From assembly GCA_964481195.1 (NCBI GenBank), contig CAYZTB010000010.1:1-64000 (forward strand): a stretch of 64,000 nt of DNA, written 5' to 3'. This DNA is from Palsa-948 sp964481195 (lineage in GTDB: Bacteria; Bacteroidota; Bacteroidia; Palsa-948). Of this stretch, positions 8,797 through 17,639 are shown in pieces. The notes under the pieces were generated by a model. It made no database searches and was not told the DNA's origin. It saw only the letters and a list, made by a program, of their open reading frames with translations. The position numbers and the translations under genes were made by a program. The first letter of the stretch is position 1; each line of letters begins with the position of its first letter.

Positions 8797-11739
8797 ATGG
8801 CTAAAACAACACTTTCAAACACAATCTGTTTACTATTATTCCTTTTACCTGCATTTGCTTTCACCCAGGAGAAAGCTCCACACACGCTACCGCCACTTGA
8901 AAAAAAATATACCTACGATTCTGTTCCTAACGATCCAATAAATGCACGCATCTATACCTTAGAAAATGGACTGAAAGTGTATTTGAGTATTTACAAAGAT
9001 GCGCCACGAATTCAAACTTATATTGCAGTAGCTGCTGGCAGCAAAAACGACCCTTCGGATGCTACAGGTTTAGCGCATTACTTAGAACACATGCTGTTTA
9101 AAGGAACAGATAAATTTGGAAGCAAGGATTATCAAAAAGAAAAAGTTGAACTTTCTAAAATCGATTCTTTATATGAATTATATGGTCAATTGAAAGATGT
9201 AATTGAGCGAAAAAAAACGTATCACCTTATAGATAGTATTTCAGGAGTAGCAGCAAAATATGCAATTGCTAATGAATATGATAAAATGCTATCTAACATT
9301 GGCGCAAAAGGTACCAATGCATATACTTGGGTAGAGCAAACAGTTTACGTAAACGATATTCCATCCAATCAACTAAACAAATGGCTACAAATAGAAGCCG
9401 AACGATTCCGCAACCCTGTTATCAGATTATTTCATACTGAGCTTGAAGCCGTTTATGAAGAAAAAAATAGATCGCTGGACGATGATTATGACAAAATGAA
9501 TGAAGTACTTTTAGCGGAACTATGGAAAAAACATCCTTACGGCACTCAAACTACCATAGGAACTATCGAGCATCTTAAAAATCCATCTTTAAAAAAAATA
9601 AAAGAATTTTTAAATACTTATTATGTTCCAAATAACATGGCGCTATGCATGGCTGGAGATTTTAACCCAGATTCTGCCATTAAGTGGATAAATCAGACGC
9701 TAGGAAAACTAATATCAAAACCAGTTCCTTCGTTTACATCACCCATCGAAGAAGAAATAACTAGCCCTAGAACCAAAGTAGTTGTTGGTCCTTTCCCTGA
9801 ATCTATTTCCTTTGGATTTCGCTTGCCTGGCGCTGACACTAAAGAAGCAGATCTACTTGAGCTAACAAATGCCATTTTATACAATAATAAAGCAGGATTA
9901 ATTGATCTTGATATTGTTCAAAAACAAAAAACACTTTCAGCCTCTAGTTATCCGCTTACTTTAAAAGATTACTCAGCGCATATTTTTTCTGCAGAACCTA
10001 AAGAAGGTCAAACATTAGATGAAGTAAAAGATTTGCTACTTGCAGAGATAGAAAAAATTAAAAAAGGTGATTTCCCGGATTGGCTGCTTAGCTCTATTAT
10101 CAGCAACATGCGATTACAAGAAACTAAAACATATGAAAGTAATTGGGGTAGAGCAGATGCATTTGTTTCTTCATTCATCCTGAAGTCGCCCTGGAAAAAC
10201 ACGGTTGAACATATCGGCAATCTTGCTAAAATCACCAATCAAGATATAGTGGATTTTGCAAATAAATATTACAAAAATAATTACGCAGTGGTGTATAAAA
10301 AAACTGGAGAAGATAGCCTGGCTGTGAAAGTAGAAAAACCCGAAATCCATGCAGTTGAAACTAACCGAAATGAACAAAGTGTCTTTGTAAAAAATATCAT
10401 CGAACAAACCGTAAAAGTAATTGAACCTAAATTTTTAGATTATGAAAAAGACATTCAAAAATTTTCAGTCAAAAACAACATCCCGCTTTTATACGCAGAA
10501 AATACAGAAAGCGAAACTTTTACTATGTACTACATTCTTGACATGGGAAGTAACCACAATAAAAAATTACCAATTGCCATAAATTACTTACCTTATTTAG
10601 GTACTTCAAGTTATTCTCCCGAACAATTGCAAAAAGAATTTTATAAACTTGCTTGCTCTTTTGGCGTTTTCAATTCAGAAGAAAAAACATACGTTTACCT
10701 GAGTGGGCTTTCTGAAAATTTCGAAAAAGCAGTAATACTTTTTGAGAGCCTGCTTTCGGATGCTAAAGTAAATACAGATGCGTATACAAATTTATACTCT
10801 GATATTTTAAAGAAGCGAAGTGATGCAAAATTGAATAAAAATTCTATTCTAAATGCGCTCTATAGTTTTTCAAAATACGGTAGCAAATCGCCATTTACAA
10901 ATATCTTGTCGGCTAAAGAGCTCAAAACCTTGAACCCTTCTGAGCTGACAGGAATTATTAAATCGCTTACTACATTCGAACATAGAATTCTTTATTATGG
11001 TTCTATGAAAGGCGTTGATGTAGTTAACGTTTTGTCAAAAAATCACAAATCTCCAGCAGCTTTAAAGCCTTTGCCAACGGAAGAAAAATTTGAAGAACTT
11101 GCTACCTCAGCCAATAAAGTATTTGCTTTTAATTATGATATGACACAAGCTGAGATTCTTTTAACTTCAAGATCTGAAGCATATTACAAAGATCTCACTC
11201 CAAGGATAAAATTATTTAATGAATATTTTGGGGGTGGCATGTCTTCCATTGTCTTTCAGGAACTTCGAGAATCTAAAGCACTTGCCTATTCTGTTTATGC
11301 AACATATGTAGAATCTGCGCGGGTGGATAAAGCTAATTACTTAGAAGCATACATGGGTGTGCAATCCGACAAACTACCAGAAGCCATGGCGGGTATGATG
11401 GATTTGATGAAGAGCATGCCTGAATCAAAAAATAATTTCGAGTCTACCCAAAAAGCTGTTTTAGAAAACATTCGCAGTTCGCGCATTACCAAAACATCGA
11501 TCTTATTTAATTACGAGCAGGCAAAAAAATTAAATCTGGATTACGATATTCGAAAAGACATTTACAGTGTAGCACAACAAATGACCCTAGCAGACATAAA
11601 ACGTTTTCATTCTGAAAGAGTAAGTAATAAAAAATTTACCATTTCTATTTTGGGGAATAAAAAAATAATCGATGAAAAAGTGCTTGCTACGTATGGGCCG
11701 GTTAAGTGGCTTACGCTAGAGGAAATTTTTGGATATTAA
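8797..11739 (+). CDS. M16 family (insulinase/pitrilysin) zinc peptidase
   Basis: The protein has 980 residues and begins with a signal peptide (hydrophobic residues 9-22). The inverted zinc motif HYLEH is at residues 94-98, and the distal glutamate lies in the EAVYEEKNRSLDD stretch near 217-223. The second, non-catalytic M16 half is recognisable by FGGGMSSIVFQELRESKALAYSV near residue 810, so active and structural halves are fused in one chain, as is usual for the large M16 class. It probably degrades peptides in the periplasm. It begins 22 bases after dnaX and is followed six bases later by an amidotransferase gene, so the three may be co-transcribed. Confidence 0.94.
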   Translation: MAKTTLSNTICLLLFLLPAFAFTQEKAPHTLPPLEKKYTYDSVPNDPINARIYTLENGLKVYLSIYKDAPRIQTYIAVAAGSKNDPSDATGLAHYLEHMLFKGTDKFGSKDYQKEKVELSKIDSLYELYGQLKDVIERKKTYHLIDSISGVAAKYAIANEYDKMLSNIGAKGTNAYTWVEQTVYVNDIPSNQLNKWLQIEAERFRNPVIRLFHTELEAVYEEKNRSLDDDYDKMNEVLLAELWKKHPYGTQTTIGTIEHLKNPSLKKIKEFLNTYYVPNNMALCMAGDFNPDSAIKWINQTLGKLISKPVPSFTSPIEEEITSPRTKVVVGPFPESISFGFRLPGADTKEADLLELTNAILYNNKAGLIDLDIVQKQKTLSASSYPLTLKDYSAHIFSAEPKEGQTLDEVKDLLLAEIEKIKKGDFPDWLLSSIISNMRLQETKTYESNWGRADAFVSSFILKSPWKNTVEHIGNLAKITNQDIVDFANKYYKNNYAVVYKKTGEDSLAVKVEKPEIHAVETNRNEQSVFVKNIIEQTVKVIEPKFLDYEKDIQKFSVKNNIPLLYAENTESETFTMYYILDMGSNHNKKLPIAINYLPYLGTSSYSPEQLQKEFYKLACSFGVFNSEEKTYVYLSGLSENFEKAVILFESLLSDAKVNTDAYTNLYSDILKKRSDAKLNKNSILNALYSFSKYGSKSPFTNILSAKELKTLNPSELTGIIKSLTTFEHRILYYGSMKGVDVVNVLSKNHKSPAALKPLPTEEKFEELATSANKVFAFNYDMTQAEILLTSRSEAYYKDLTPRIKLFNEYFGGGMSSIVFQELRESKALAYSVYATYVESARVDKANYLEAYMGVQSDKLPEAMAGMMDLMKSMPESKNNFESTQKAVLENIRSSRITKTSILFNYEQAKKLNLDYDIRKDIYSVAQQMTLADIKRFHSERVSNKKFTISILGNKKIIDEKVLATYGPVKWLTLEEIFGY

Positions 11740-11745
11740 TTCAAT

Positions 11746-12441
11746 ATGGCTACTTCTATTATTGGAATAACTGATTGCAGTAAATACGAAAATTACGTTG
11801 CTTGGTTTTCTACCGAAGATGTTCAAATCATAAAACTATCTCCAAAAGAAAATAATATCCAGGATTTAGAAAAATGCGATGGCCTTGTATTAACTGGCGG
11901 AGGAGATATACATCCAAAATATTTCGGGCATCCAGATTGGATGAATAAAAAAGAGGAGCTAAAGTTAGATGTTGATGAAGAGCGAGATGCGTTTGAAATG
12001 ATAATTATTGATAATGCTGTAAAAAATAATATGCCAATTCTGGGCATTTGCAGAGGAATGCAAATAACCAATGTGTATTTCAAAGGAACATTAATACCTG
12101 ACATCAATGAAGCAAGCGCCAACCTTCACAGTAAAAAAAGTGGGGTTGACATAAACCACGCTATTAATATTGAAGTAAATTCTCTTTTATCAAAAATTGT
12201 TGGTTGTAATGCTGGCATTGTAAATAGTGCACATCACCAAGCTATTCATCAAGTTGGAGAAGGACTCAAGCACAGCGCAATTACAGTAGATGGAATCGTA
12301 GAGGCTCTAGAATGGAAAACACCTGATAAAAAGCCTTTTTTAATGCTAATTCAATGGCATCCCGAAAGAATGGAAGACCAAGAAAGTTCCTTTTCAAATA
12401 AAATCAAAAAAGAATTCCTTGCGCAACTAATAAAAAAATAA
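11746..12441 (+). CDS. Class I glutamine amidotransferase-like hydrolase (peptidase C26, PuuD-like)
   Basis: This is a 231-residue stand-alone class I amidotransferase domain. The nucleophile is Cys102 in GICRGMQ, preceded by the oxyanion segment LTGGGDIHP. The catalytic His-Glu pair is in QWHPERM near the C-terminus. This arrangement is that of gamma-glutamyl-gamma-aminobutyrate hydrolase (PuuD) and relatives, which cleave gamma-glutamyl amide bonds. Putrescine-pathway partners are not nearby, so the substrate cannot be assigned from context. The gene starts six bases after the M16 peptidase stop and is probably cotranscribed with it. The enzyme lacks a signal peptide and should be cytosolic. 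Confidence 0.85.
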   Translation: MATSIIGITDCSKYENYVAWFSTEDVQIIKLSPKENNIQDLEKCDGLVLTGGGDIHPKYFGHPDWMNKKEELKLDVDEERDAFEMIIIDNAVKNNMPILGICRGMQITNVYFKGTLIPDINEASANLHSKKSGVDINHAINIEVNSLLSKIVGCNAGIVNSAHHQAIHQVGEGLKHSAITVDGIVEALEWKTPDKKPFLMLIQWHPERMEDQESSFSNKIKKEFLAQLIKK

Positions 12442-12446
12442 ATTTG
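12439..12446 (+). promoter_or_regulatory. Bacteroidota -7 element (TAAATTTG) before icd
   Basis: An exact TAnnTTTG match overlaps the end of the amidotransferase gene and lies 19 bases before the icd ATG. A TTG at 12419-12421 could serve as a -33 element, with a spacer of 17 bases. This suggests icd can be transcribed independently. Confidence 0.5.
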
Positions 12447-12465
12447 CCAAAAACAATCTTAATAT

Positions 12466-13692
12466 ATGAATAAAATTAAAGTAGCAAATCCAGTAGTTGA
12501 ATTGGATGGAGATGAAATGACACGAATCATCTGGAAATTCATTAAAGACAAGCTCATCCTTCCCTATTTAGATTTAGACATAAAATATTACGACCTTGGC
12601 GTTGAATACAGAGACAAAACTGATGACAAAGTAACTGTAGAAGCTGCCGAGGCCATCAAAAAATACAGCGTAGGTATTAAGTGCGCTACCATTACGCCAG
12701 ATGAAGAAAGAGTAGTAGAATTTAAGTTAAAGCAAATGTGGAGATCGCCTAACGGCACCATTCGAAACATATTAGATGGAACCGTTTTCAGAGAACCCAT
12801 TGTTTGCAAAAATGTACCACGCTTGGTACCTAACTGGACTCAACCCATTTGCATAGGTCGTCATGCTTTTGGAGATCAGTACCGCGCTACCGATTTAGTT
12901 ACCAAAGGAAAAGGGAAACTTACTCTCACATTCACACCCGATAGTGGTGAAGTGCAGAGCTTTGAAGTATATAATTTTAAAGGCGATGGTGTAGCACTTG
13001 CAATGTACAACACCGATGAGTCAATATTTGGGTTTGCACAATCATGCTTCAATGTTGCATTACAAAAAAAGTGGCCATTATATCTATCTACAAAAAATAC
13101 CATTCTAAAAAAATACGATGGACGTTTTAAAGATATTTTTGAAGAGGTGTATCAAAAAGATTTCAAAGAAAAGTTTACTGCTGCAGGCATAGTTTACGAA
13201 CACAGGCTAATTGATGATATGGTTGCTTCTGCATTAAAATGGAGCGGTGCATTTGTTTGGGCTTGTAAAAATTACGATGGCGATGTGCAGAGCGATACAG
13301 TTGCACAAGGTTTTGGCTCACTTGGACTTATGACATCTGTTTTAGTAACCCCAGATGGGAAAACCATGGAGGCAGAAGCGGCCCACGGAACAGTTACTCG
13401 TCATTTCAGAGAACACCAAAAAGGAAAGCCTACTTCAACTAACCCCATCGCATCAATTTTTGCATGGACTCGTGGATTAGCTTTCAGAGGTAAATTAGAC
13501 AACAATACTGAATTAATTAAATTCTGCGAAACCTTAGAACAAGTATGTGTTGAAACTGTTGAATCCGGAAAAATGACGAAGGACCTTGCAATTTGTATTC
13601 ACGGCAATAAAGTGGAACACGGTAAACACTATTTGTATACAGAAGAATTTCTGAATGCATTGGATACTAATTTAAAAGGAAAACTGAAATAA
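12466..13692 (+). CDS. icd: NADP-dependent isocitrate dehydrogenase, homodimeric eukaryotic-like type
   Basis: This TCA-cycle enzyme oxidatively decarboxylates isocitrate to 2-oxoglutarate with NADP. The 408-residue length and the sequence are those of the dimeric mitochondrial/cytosolic-like class rather than the E. coli Icd class: VELDGDEMTRIIW at the N-terminus, the substrate loop RSPNGTIRNILDGTVFREPI, and GSLGLMTSVLVTPDGKTMEAEAAHGTVTRH near the NADP-binding region. All these blocks look intact. It sits 24 bases after the amidotransferase gene with its own candidate promoter, and is followed after six bases by the DUF3822 gene. Aconitase, the preceding step, is encoded about 36 kb away. 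Confidence 0.97.
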   Translation: MNKIKVANPVVELDGDEMTRIIWKFIKDKLILPYLDLDIKYYDLGVEYRDKTDDKVTVEAAEAIKKYSVGIKCATITPDEERVVEFKLKQMWRSPNGTIRNILDGTVFREPIVCKNVPRLVPNWTQPICIGRHAFGDQYRATDLVTKGKGKLTLTFTPDSGEVQSFEVYNFKGDGVALAMYNTDESIFGFAQSCFNVALQKKWPLYLSTKNTILKKYDGRFKDIFEEVYQKDFKEKFTAAGIVYEHRLIDDMVASALKWSGAFVWACKNYDGDVQSDTVAQGFGSLGLMTSVLVTPDGKTMEAEAAHGTVTRHFREHQKGKPTSTNPIASIFAWTRGLAFRGKLDNNTELIKFCETLEQVCVETVESGKMTKDLAICIHGNKVEHGKHYLYTEEFLNALDTNLKGKLK

Positions 13693-13698
13693 TTCTTG

Positions 13699-14571
13699 AT
13701 GACTACATCAGCTACTAAAGTTTCTTCTGCTGTTGATGTGACTGATGAATCTTTTGACGCTGGCAAAGCTGGCGACTATCATCTTTCTATTCTACTAGAA
13801 AATGAGTTTCACGCCTTTGCTGTTTTAGATAAAAAATCAAATAAGTATTTGTTACTTCGAAAAACTGTAACTAAAACCGGAGCTTTAGATTTTTCAAGCA
13901 TTACTTCGCTGACAAAATCTACTAATTGGGGATCAATTAGTCTCAGTATTGCGAATTCCAAGTTTTCCTTAATTCCCACTCCCCTATTTGATGATTCCAG
14001 CAAACAATCTCTTTTAGGTTTTAATCATATTATTGACGAAGATGAAAAGATACATTCTGACAAGCTAAAAAATACGGAAACCAGAAACGTGTTTACTATT
14101 TCAAGAAAATTAGAGGCTGAAATAAGAAAAGAGTTTCCAACTGCACTTATTATCCATTGTGCAACAGCATTAATTGACGGAATTCTATTTCAAAATAAAA
14201 ATCATTTTTTGGAAAATCCGAAGAAAAATACTGAAATGGTTTTTGCAAATTTTTATCACACCTTCTTTGAAGTGGTAATTTTTAAAGCAGGTCAACTAGT
14301 TTACAACAATGCCTTTCAATATAAATCAGCCGAAGATATTGCCTACTATATACTTTTTATCTACGAACAGCTACACCTCAATCCAGAAGAAATTGAGTTG
14401 ATTGTATCGGGTGAAATAGAAAAAATTGCCGAGGAACATTCTTTACTATACAACTACATTCGGCATATTACTTTTGCTTCTCTCCCGGATGCTTTCAAAT
14501 ACAGCTACAAGTTTGATGACATTCAAAAACACACCTATTTTTCTCTCTTAAACCAATACTTGTGCGTATAG
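13699..14571 (+). CDS. DUF3822 family protein
   Basis: This 290-residue cytosolic protein has no signal peptide or membrane segment. It matches the DUF3822 family in size and in its invariable Bacteroidota position directly before rsmD and coaD. It has an alternating beta/alpha pattern, and its features (an ALIDGILFQNKN turn, then FANFYHTFFEVVIFKAGQLVYNNAF) resemble half of an actin-like ATPase fold, but I see no complete nucleotide-binding motif. Function is unknown. I chose ATG 13699; a TTG one codon earlier adds nothing. Its 3' end overlaps rsmD by ten bases, so the two are translationally coupled. Confidence 0.75.
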   Translation: MTTSATKVSSAVDVTDESFDAGKAGDYHLSILLENEFHAFAVLDKKSNKYLLLRKTVTKTGALDFSSITSLTKSTNWGSISLSIANSKFSLIPTPLFDDSSKQSLLGFNHIIDEDEKIHSDKLKNTETRNVFTISRKLEAEIRKEFPTALIIHCATALIDGILFQNKNHFLENPKKNTEMVFANFYHTFFEVVIFKAGQLVYNNAFQYKSAEDIAYYILFIYEQLHLNPEEIELIVSGEIEKIAEEHSLLYNYIRHITFASLPDAFKYSYKFDDIQKHTYFSLLNQYLCV

Positions 14572-15110
14572 TAGGTGGCACACATAGAAGCAGGCAGTTT
14601 AGTATACCGGAAAAATTAGGCATACGCCCTACTACTGATTTTGCTAAAGAAGCTTTATTTAATATTCTTCAACATCGCATTGATATTGAAGGAATGAAAG
14701 TATTAGATTTATTTGGCGGCAGTGGAAGTATTAGCTACGAATTCGCTTCCAGAGAAGCTTCAGAAATAACTACGATTGAAAAAAATCCAAGCTGCGTAAG
14801 TTTTATTAAAAAAAACGCGCTTCTATTTAAAATGGATAACATCAAAGTAACTTGCATGGATGTTTTTAAATACATAAACCTTTGTTCAGATACCTTTGAT
14901 TTAATATTTGCGGACCCTCCTTTTAAAATGGAAAATATTGAACGCATTCCTACGTTAATATTTGAAAAGAAGCTGTTGCGCGAAAACGGTGTTCTTATCG
15001 TTGAACATCCCAGCAGTGTAAATTTTGCAAAAATAATGCAGCTGCATGAAACCAGAGAGTATGGAACGGTGAATTTCTCTATCTTCGGAAACAACCGTTT
15101 TTATAGATAA
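14562..15110 (+). CDS. rsmD: 16S rRNA (guanine(966)-N2)-methyltransferase RsmD
   Basis: This enzyme methylates G966 of 16S rRNA using S-adenosylmethionine. The opening RIVGGTHRSRQF and the following PTTDFAKEALFNIL are the family signature. The SAM-binding loop is VLDLFGGSGSISYE, and the catalytic N-methyltransferase motif is DPPF (in FADPPFKMEN). The length of 182 residues is normal. Translation starts at GTG 14562, inside the end of the DUF3822 gene, which points to translational coupling. coaD follows after 11 bases; rsmD-coaD adjacency is widespread in bacteria. Confidence 0.95.
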   Translation: MRIVGGTHRSRQFSIPEKLGIRPTTDFAKEALFNILQHRIDIEGMKVLDLFGGSGSISYEFASREASEITTIEKNPSCVSFIKKNALLFKMDNIKVTCMDVFKYINLCSDTFDLIFADPPFKMENIERIPTLIFEKKLLRENGVLIVEHPSSVNFAKIMQLHETREYGTVNFSIFGNNRFYR

Positions 15111-15121
15111 TATTTTATCAC

Positions 15122-15589
15122 ATGAGTAAAATTGCAGTCTTTCCTGGCTCATTCGATCCAATAACCACCGGGCATGAATCAATCATACAACGCGCACTAC
15201 CTCTGTTTGATAAAATCATTATAGCTATTGGAGTAAACTCAAACAAGGAGAGTTTTTTTACAATTGAGAAAAGAAAAAATTGGATAGAAGAAGTCTTTTC
15301 AACAGAAAAAAAAATAGAAGTAAAAACTTACAAAGGTTTGACTATTGATTTTTGCAAACAAGAAAATGCAAACTACATACTTCGTGGTTTGCGCACTTCG
15401 GCCGATTTTGAATTTGAAAGAGTGATCGCTCAAATGAACCGGTCCATGAATGAGCATATTGAAACCATATTTATTCTTTCTACACCCGAACTTTCTGCAA
15501 TAAACTCAACAGTTGTGCGCGACATTATTCGCAATGGCGGAGATGCTGACCAATTTGTACCCACCGCTATCAGAACTAAACTGAAATAG
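15122..15589 (+). CDS. coaD: Pantetheine-phosphate adenylyltransferase
   Basis: This is the penultimate step of coenzyme A synthesis: 4'-phosphopantetheine plus ATP to dephospho-CoA. The nucleotidyltransferase motif PGSFDPITTGH is at residues 8-18 (TTGH in place of T/HxGH). The conserved LRTSADFEFE and STPELSAINSTVVRD segments are both present. At 155 residues it is of family length and appears complete. It forms the third gene of the DUF3822-rsmD-coaD unit, and the thiol-disulfide gene starts 17 bases after its stop. Confidence 0.96.
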   Translation: MSKIAVFPGSFDPITTGHESIIQRALPLFDKIIIAIGVNSNKESFFTIEKRKNWIEEVFSTEKKIEVKTYKGLTIDFCKQENANYILRGLRTSADFEFERVIAQMNRSMNEHIETIFILSTPELSAINSTVVRDIIRNGGDADQFVPTAIRTKLK

Positions 15590-15606
15590 TATTTTAATAT
15601 CTTACT

Positions 15607-17028
15607 GTGCAATTAAATAAAACCATACTACTATTTACCATTTCTTCTCTCTCTCATACATTTTGCATTGCCCAAACTGTTTCTATTACAGGCACAGTAG
15701 ACGCAAATTATCTTTCTTCAGTCAATTCGATTCAAGTACTTAAATTCAAAGATTTTATTTCATTTCAGGAAGAAGAACTAGCTCAGAGTCCATTAAGCAA
15801 TAAAGGTGCTTTCTCATTAAGCTTCTCAGTTTCGCAACCTACTCATATTGCACTACTCGTTGACAACGCCAAAGCAGAAATGGTAGTGGAGCCAGGAAAA
15901 ACATACGACATAAATTTTTTTGCTAAAGAGGCAGATGCTGTTAACACCTTAAGCTTATCCGTTCCTGTAGAAATAGAATTTAACAACGCAGGTCCTACAG
16001 ATCTTAATTATCTCATAGCAGATTTCACTAGCCGTTACGAAGCATTTCTAGAATTTCATCGTCCATTAATTACTCGTAAGAGTTCTGAAATATTTGGCAA
16101 GATTGACACAATGAAAATGCTTACTAGTGAAAAATATAAAGTTCACAACAAGCCCTACCTCAATACGTACATCCAATACACTTTTGCGTTATTAGAAGAA
16201 AGTCTTACCCTAAAAGGCAAAGAGAAAATGTTAAAAAAATATATTTCTGGTAAGCCTGTATTATTAGGTAACTACGAATACATGACTTTTTTTAATCAAT
16301 TATTTTCTGTGACCGCAAGTTATTTTATGAATAACCCCAAGATGACCAATGAAATTAATAACCGTCAGGATTATGATTCTTTAGTAACTATTTTTAAGCA
16401 CAGTAAATTACTTGAAAACGATACGGTCTGCGAGACCGTTATACTAAAAGCACTTTCAGAATATGCTCGCTACGAAGATTATAAAACCAGCGCAGTATTA
16501 GCGATTTTAGATGAAGCATCAATAAAATGCAAATCTGAATTAAACAGAAAAACTGCACTAAATCTAAAAAAGAAACTAGCCGTTATGGCCATTGGCCGCC
16601 CTGCCCCAAAACTCAAGTTTGAAGATATGGAAGGGAAAAGTGTTTCGCTTTCCGATTTTAAAGGCAAATACTTATATGTAAGTTTTTGGGCAACCTGGTG
16701 CTCTTCATGCACTCAAGAAATGACACTTATTCCGGAATTGAAAAAACAGTATGGAAACAAAATAACTTTTATAAATATCTCCGTAGATAAAAAAAGAGAG
16801 GATCTAATAAATTTTTTGCTGAAAAATCCAAAACTTGGGTCAGATAAAGCAAGTGCCGGGTGGGTATTTCTGCACTGCAATAATTTTAAAAATGCAAAAG
16901 AAGAATTTAATTTACTTACGGTCCCTACCTATTTCATGATTGATCCACTGGGAAATGTTTTAAAATCTCCGGCACTTAATCCAGCAGATATAGAACCCTT
17001 CATGACAGAAATTAAACGAAAGAGGTAG
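15607..17028 (+). CDS. TlpA-like thioredoxin-fold protein with N-terminal DUF4369-like domain
   Basis: The protein has 473 residues and starts at GTG 15607 with a signal peptide ending around FCIAQ. An N-terminal beta-rich domain (SITGTVDANYL... to about residue 110) resembles DUF4369. It is followed by a helical region, then a C-terminal AhpC/TSA-thioredoxin domain with the redox motif WCSSC (FWATWCSSCTQEM) near residue 360. This architecture is common in Bacteroidota periplasmic or membrane-attached disulfide reductases, possibly involved in oxidative folding or haem protein maturation. The substrate is unknown. Its last 17 bases overlap the convergent NUDIX gene tail to tail. Confidence 0.88.
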   Translation: MQLNKTILLFTISSLSHTFCIAQTVSITGTVDANYLSSVNSIQVLKFKDFISFQEEELAQSPLSNKGAFSLSFSVSQPTHIALLVDNAKAEMVVEPGKTYDINFFAKEADAVNTLSLSVPVEIEFNNAGPTDLNYLIADFTSRYEAFLEFHRPLITRKSSEIFGKIDTMKMLTSEKYKVHNKPYLNTYIQYTFALLEESLTLKGKEKMLKKYISGKPVLLGNYEYMTFFNQLFSVTASYFMNNPKMTNEINNRQDYDSLVTIFKHSKLLENDTVCETVILKALSEYARYEDYKTSAVLAILDEASIKCKSELNRKTALNLKKKLAVMAIGRPAPKLKFEDMEGKSVSLSDFKGKYLYVSFWATWCSSCTQEMTLIPELKKQYGNKITFINISVDKKREDLINFLLKNPKLGSDKASAGWVFLHCNNFKNAKEEFNLLTVPTYFMIDPLGNVLKSPALNPADIEPFMTEIKRKR

Positions 17029-17620
17029 CTGAGATCACGTCAATTAATGAGGGATATACTTTATTAAATTCTTTTTTAAGCTCCTCTTTTTTCATCCATT
17101 TTGCAATTAATATACCTTCTTCTTTTTGAGGTGTTGGCAGTCTTGTATCTTTGCTAGTCATTTCAAACCAATAAGTTCGTTTTATGCAATCTCTTTTATC
17201 TTGAAAAAAAATATGATAGGTAGATTCCAATGGCTTTTTTATTACTAATTCTTTAATGCCGCATTCTTCCTCTATTTCTCGAACTGCGGTTTGTTCGGGA
17301 GATTCGCCCTTTTCCATTTTTCCTTTTGGTAAGTCCCAATGTTTGTTTCGGTAAATCATCAATAATTCTCTTTTAGGGCTATAAACAACCCCTCCCGCAG
17401 CTTCTATGCATGAAAATAATGATTGAAAAACATTCCAAATATGGTCTTCTTTGCCTAAAACAAGCAACGTATTATACTTAGAGGATCTAACGAACTGTTT
17501 ATAGCCTTTATGAAGTAATTCTGTAGTTGAAAACTGTAAGACTTGAAATCCTTTTTCAAGGCCTTTAGGCTCCTTCTCAGAGAGGATAATGCACTTCTTA
17601 CCTGAAAAAACTTTATACAT
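17012..17620 (-). CDS. NUDIX hydrolase
   Basis: The 202-residue protein contains a complete Nudix box (GKMEKGESP...REIEEECGI, near residues 118-140), which binds divalent metal and cleaves nucleoside-diphosphate-X substrates. The first 65 residues form an extra N-terminal part not typical of the minimal domain. The substrate cannot be read from sequence; an mRNA-, dinucleotide- or sugar-nucleotide-type target are all possible. It converges with the TlpA-like gene (17-base overlap). Its start codon lies inside the -7 element of the divergent pyrE gene, so its own promoter must lie within pyrE sequence. Confidence 0.9.
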   Translation of the reverse strand: MYKVFSGKKCIILSEKEPKGLEKGFQVLQFSTTELLHKGYKQFVRSSKYNTLLVLGKEDHIWNVFQSLFSCIEAAGGVVYSPKRELLMIYRNKHWDLPKGKMEKGESPEQTAVREIEEECGIKELVIKKPLESTYHIFFQDKRDCIKRTYWFEMTSKDTRLPTPQKEEGILIAKWMKKEELKKEFNKVYPSLIDVISATSFV

Positions 17621-17623
17621 TTG
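17616..17623 (+). promoter_or_regulatory. Bacteroidota -7 element (TACATTTG) before pyrE
   Basis: An exact TAnnTTTG match lies 16 bases before the pyrE ATG and overlaps the first codon of the divergent NUDIX gene. A short leader is implied, as for the dihydroorotase homologue. Confidence 0.5.
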
Positions 17624-17639
17624 TATAAATAAAAATTAT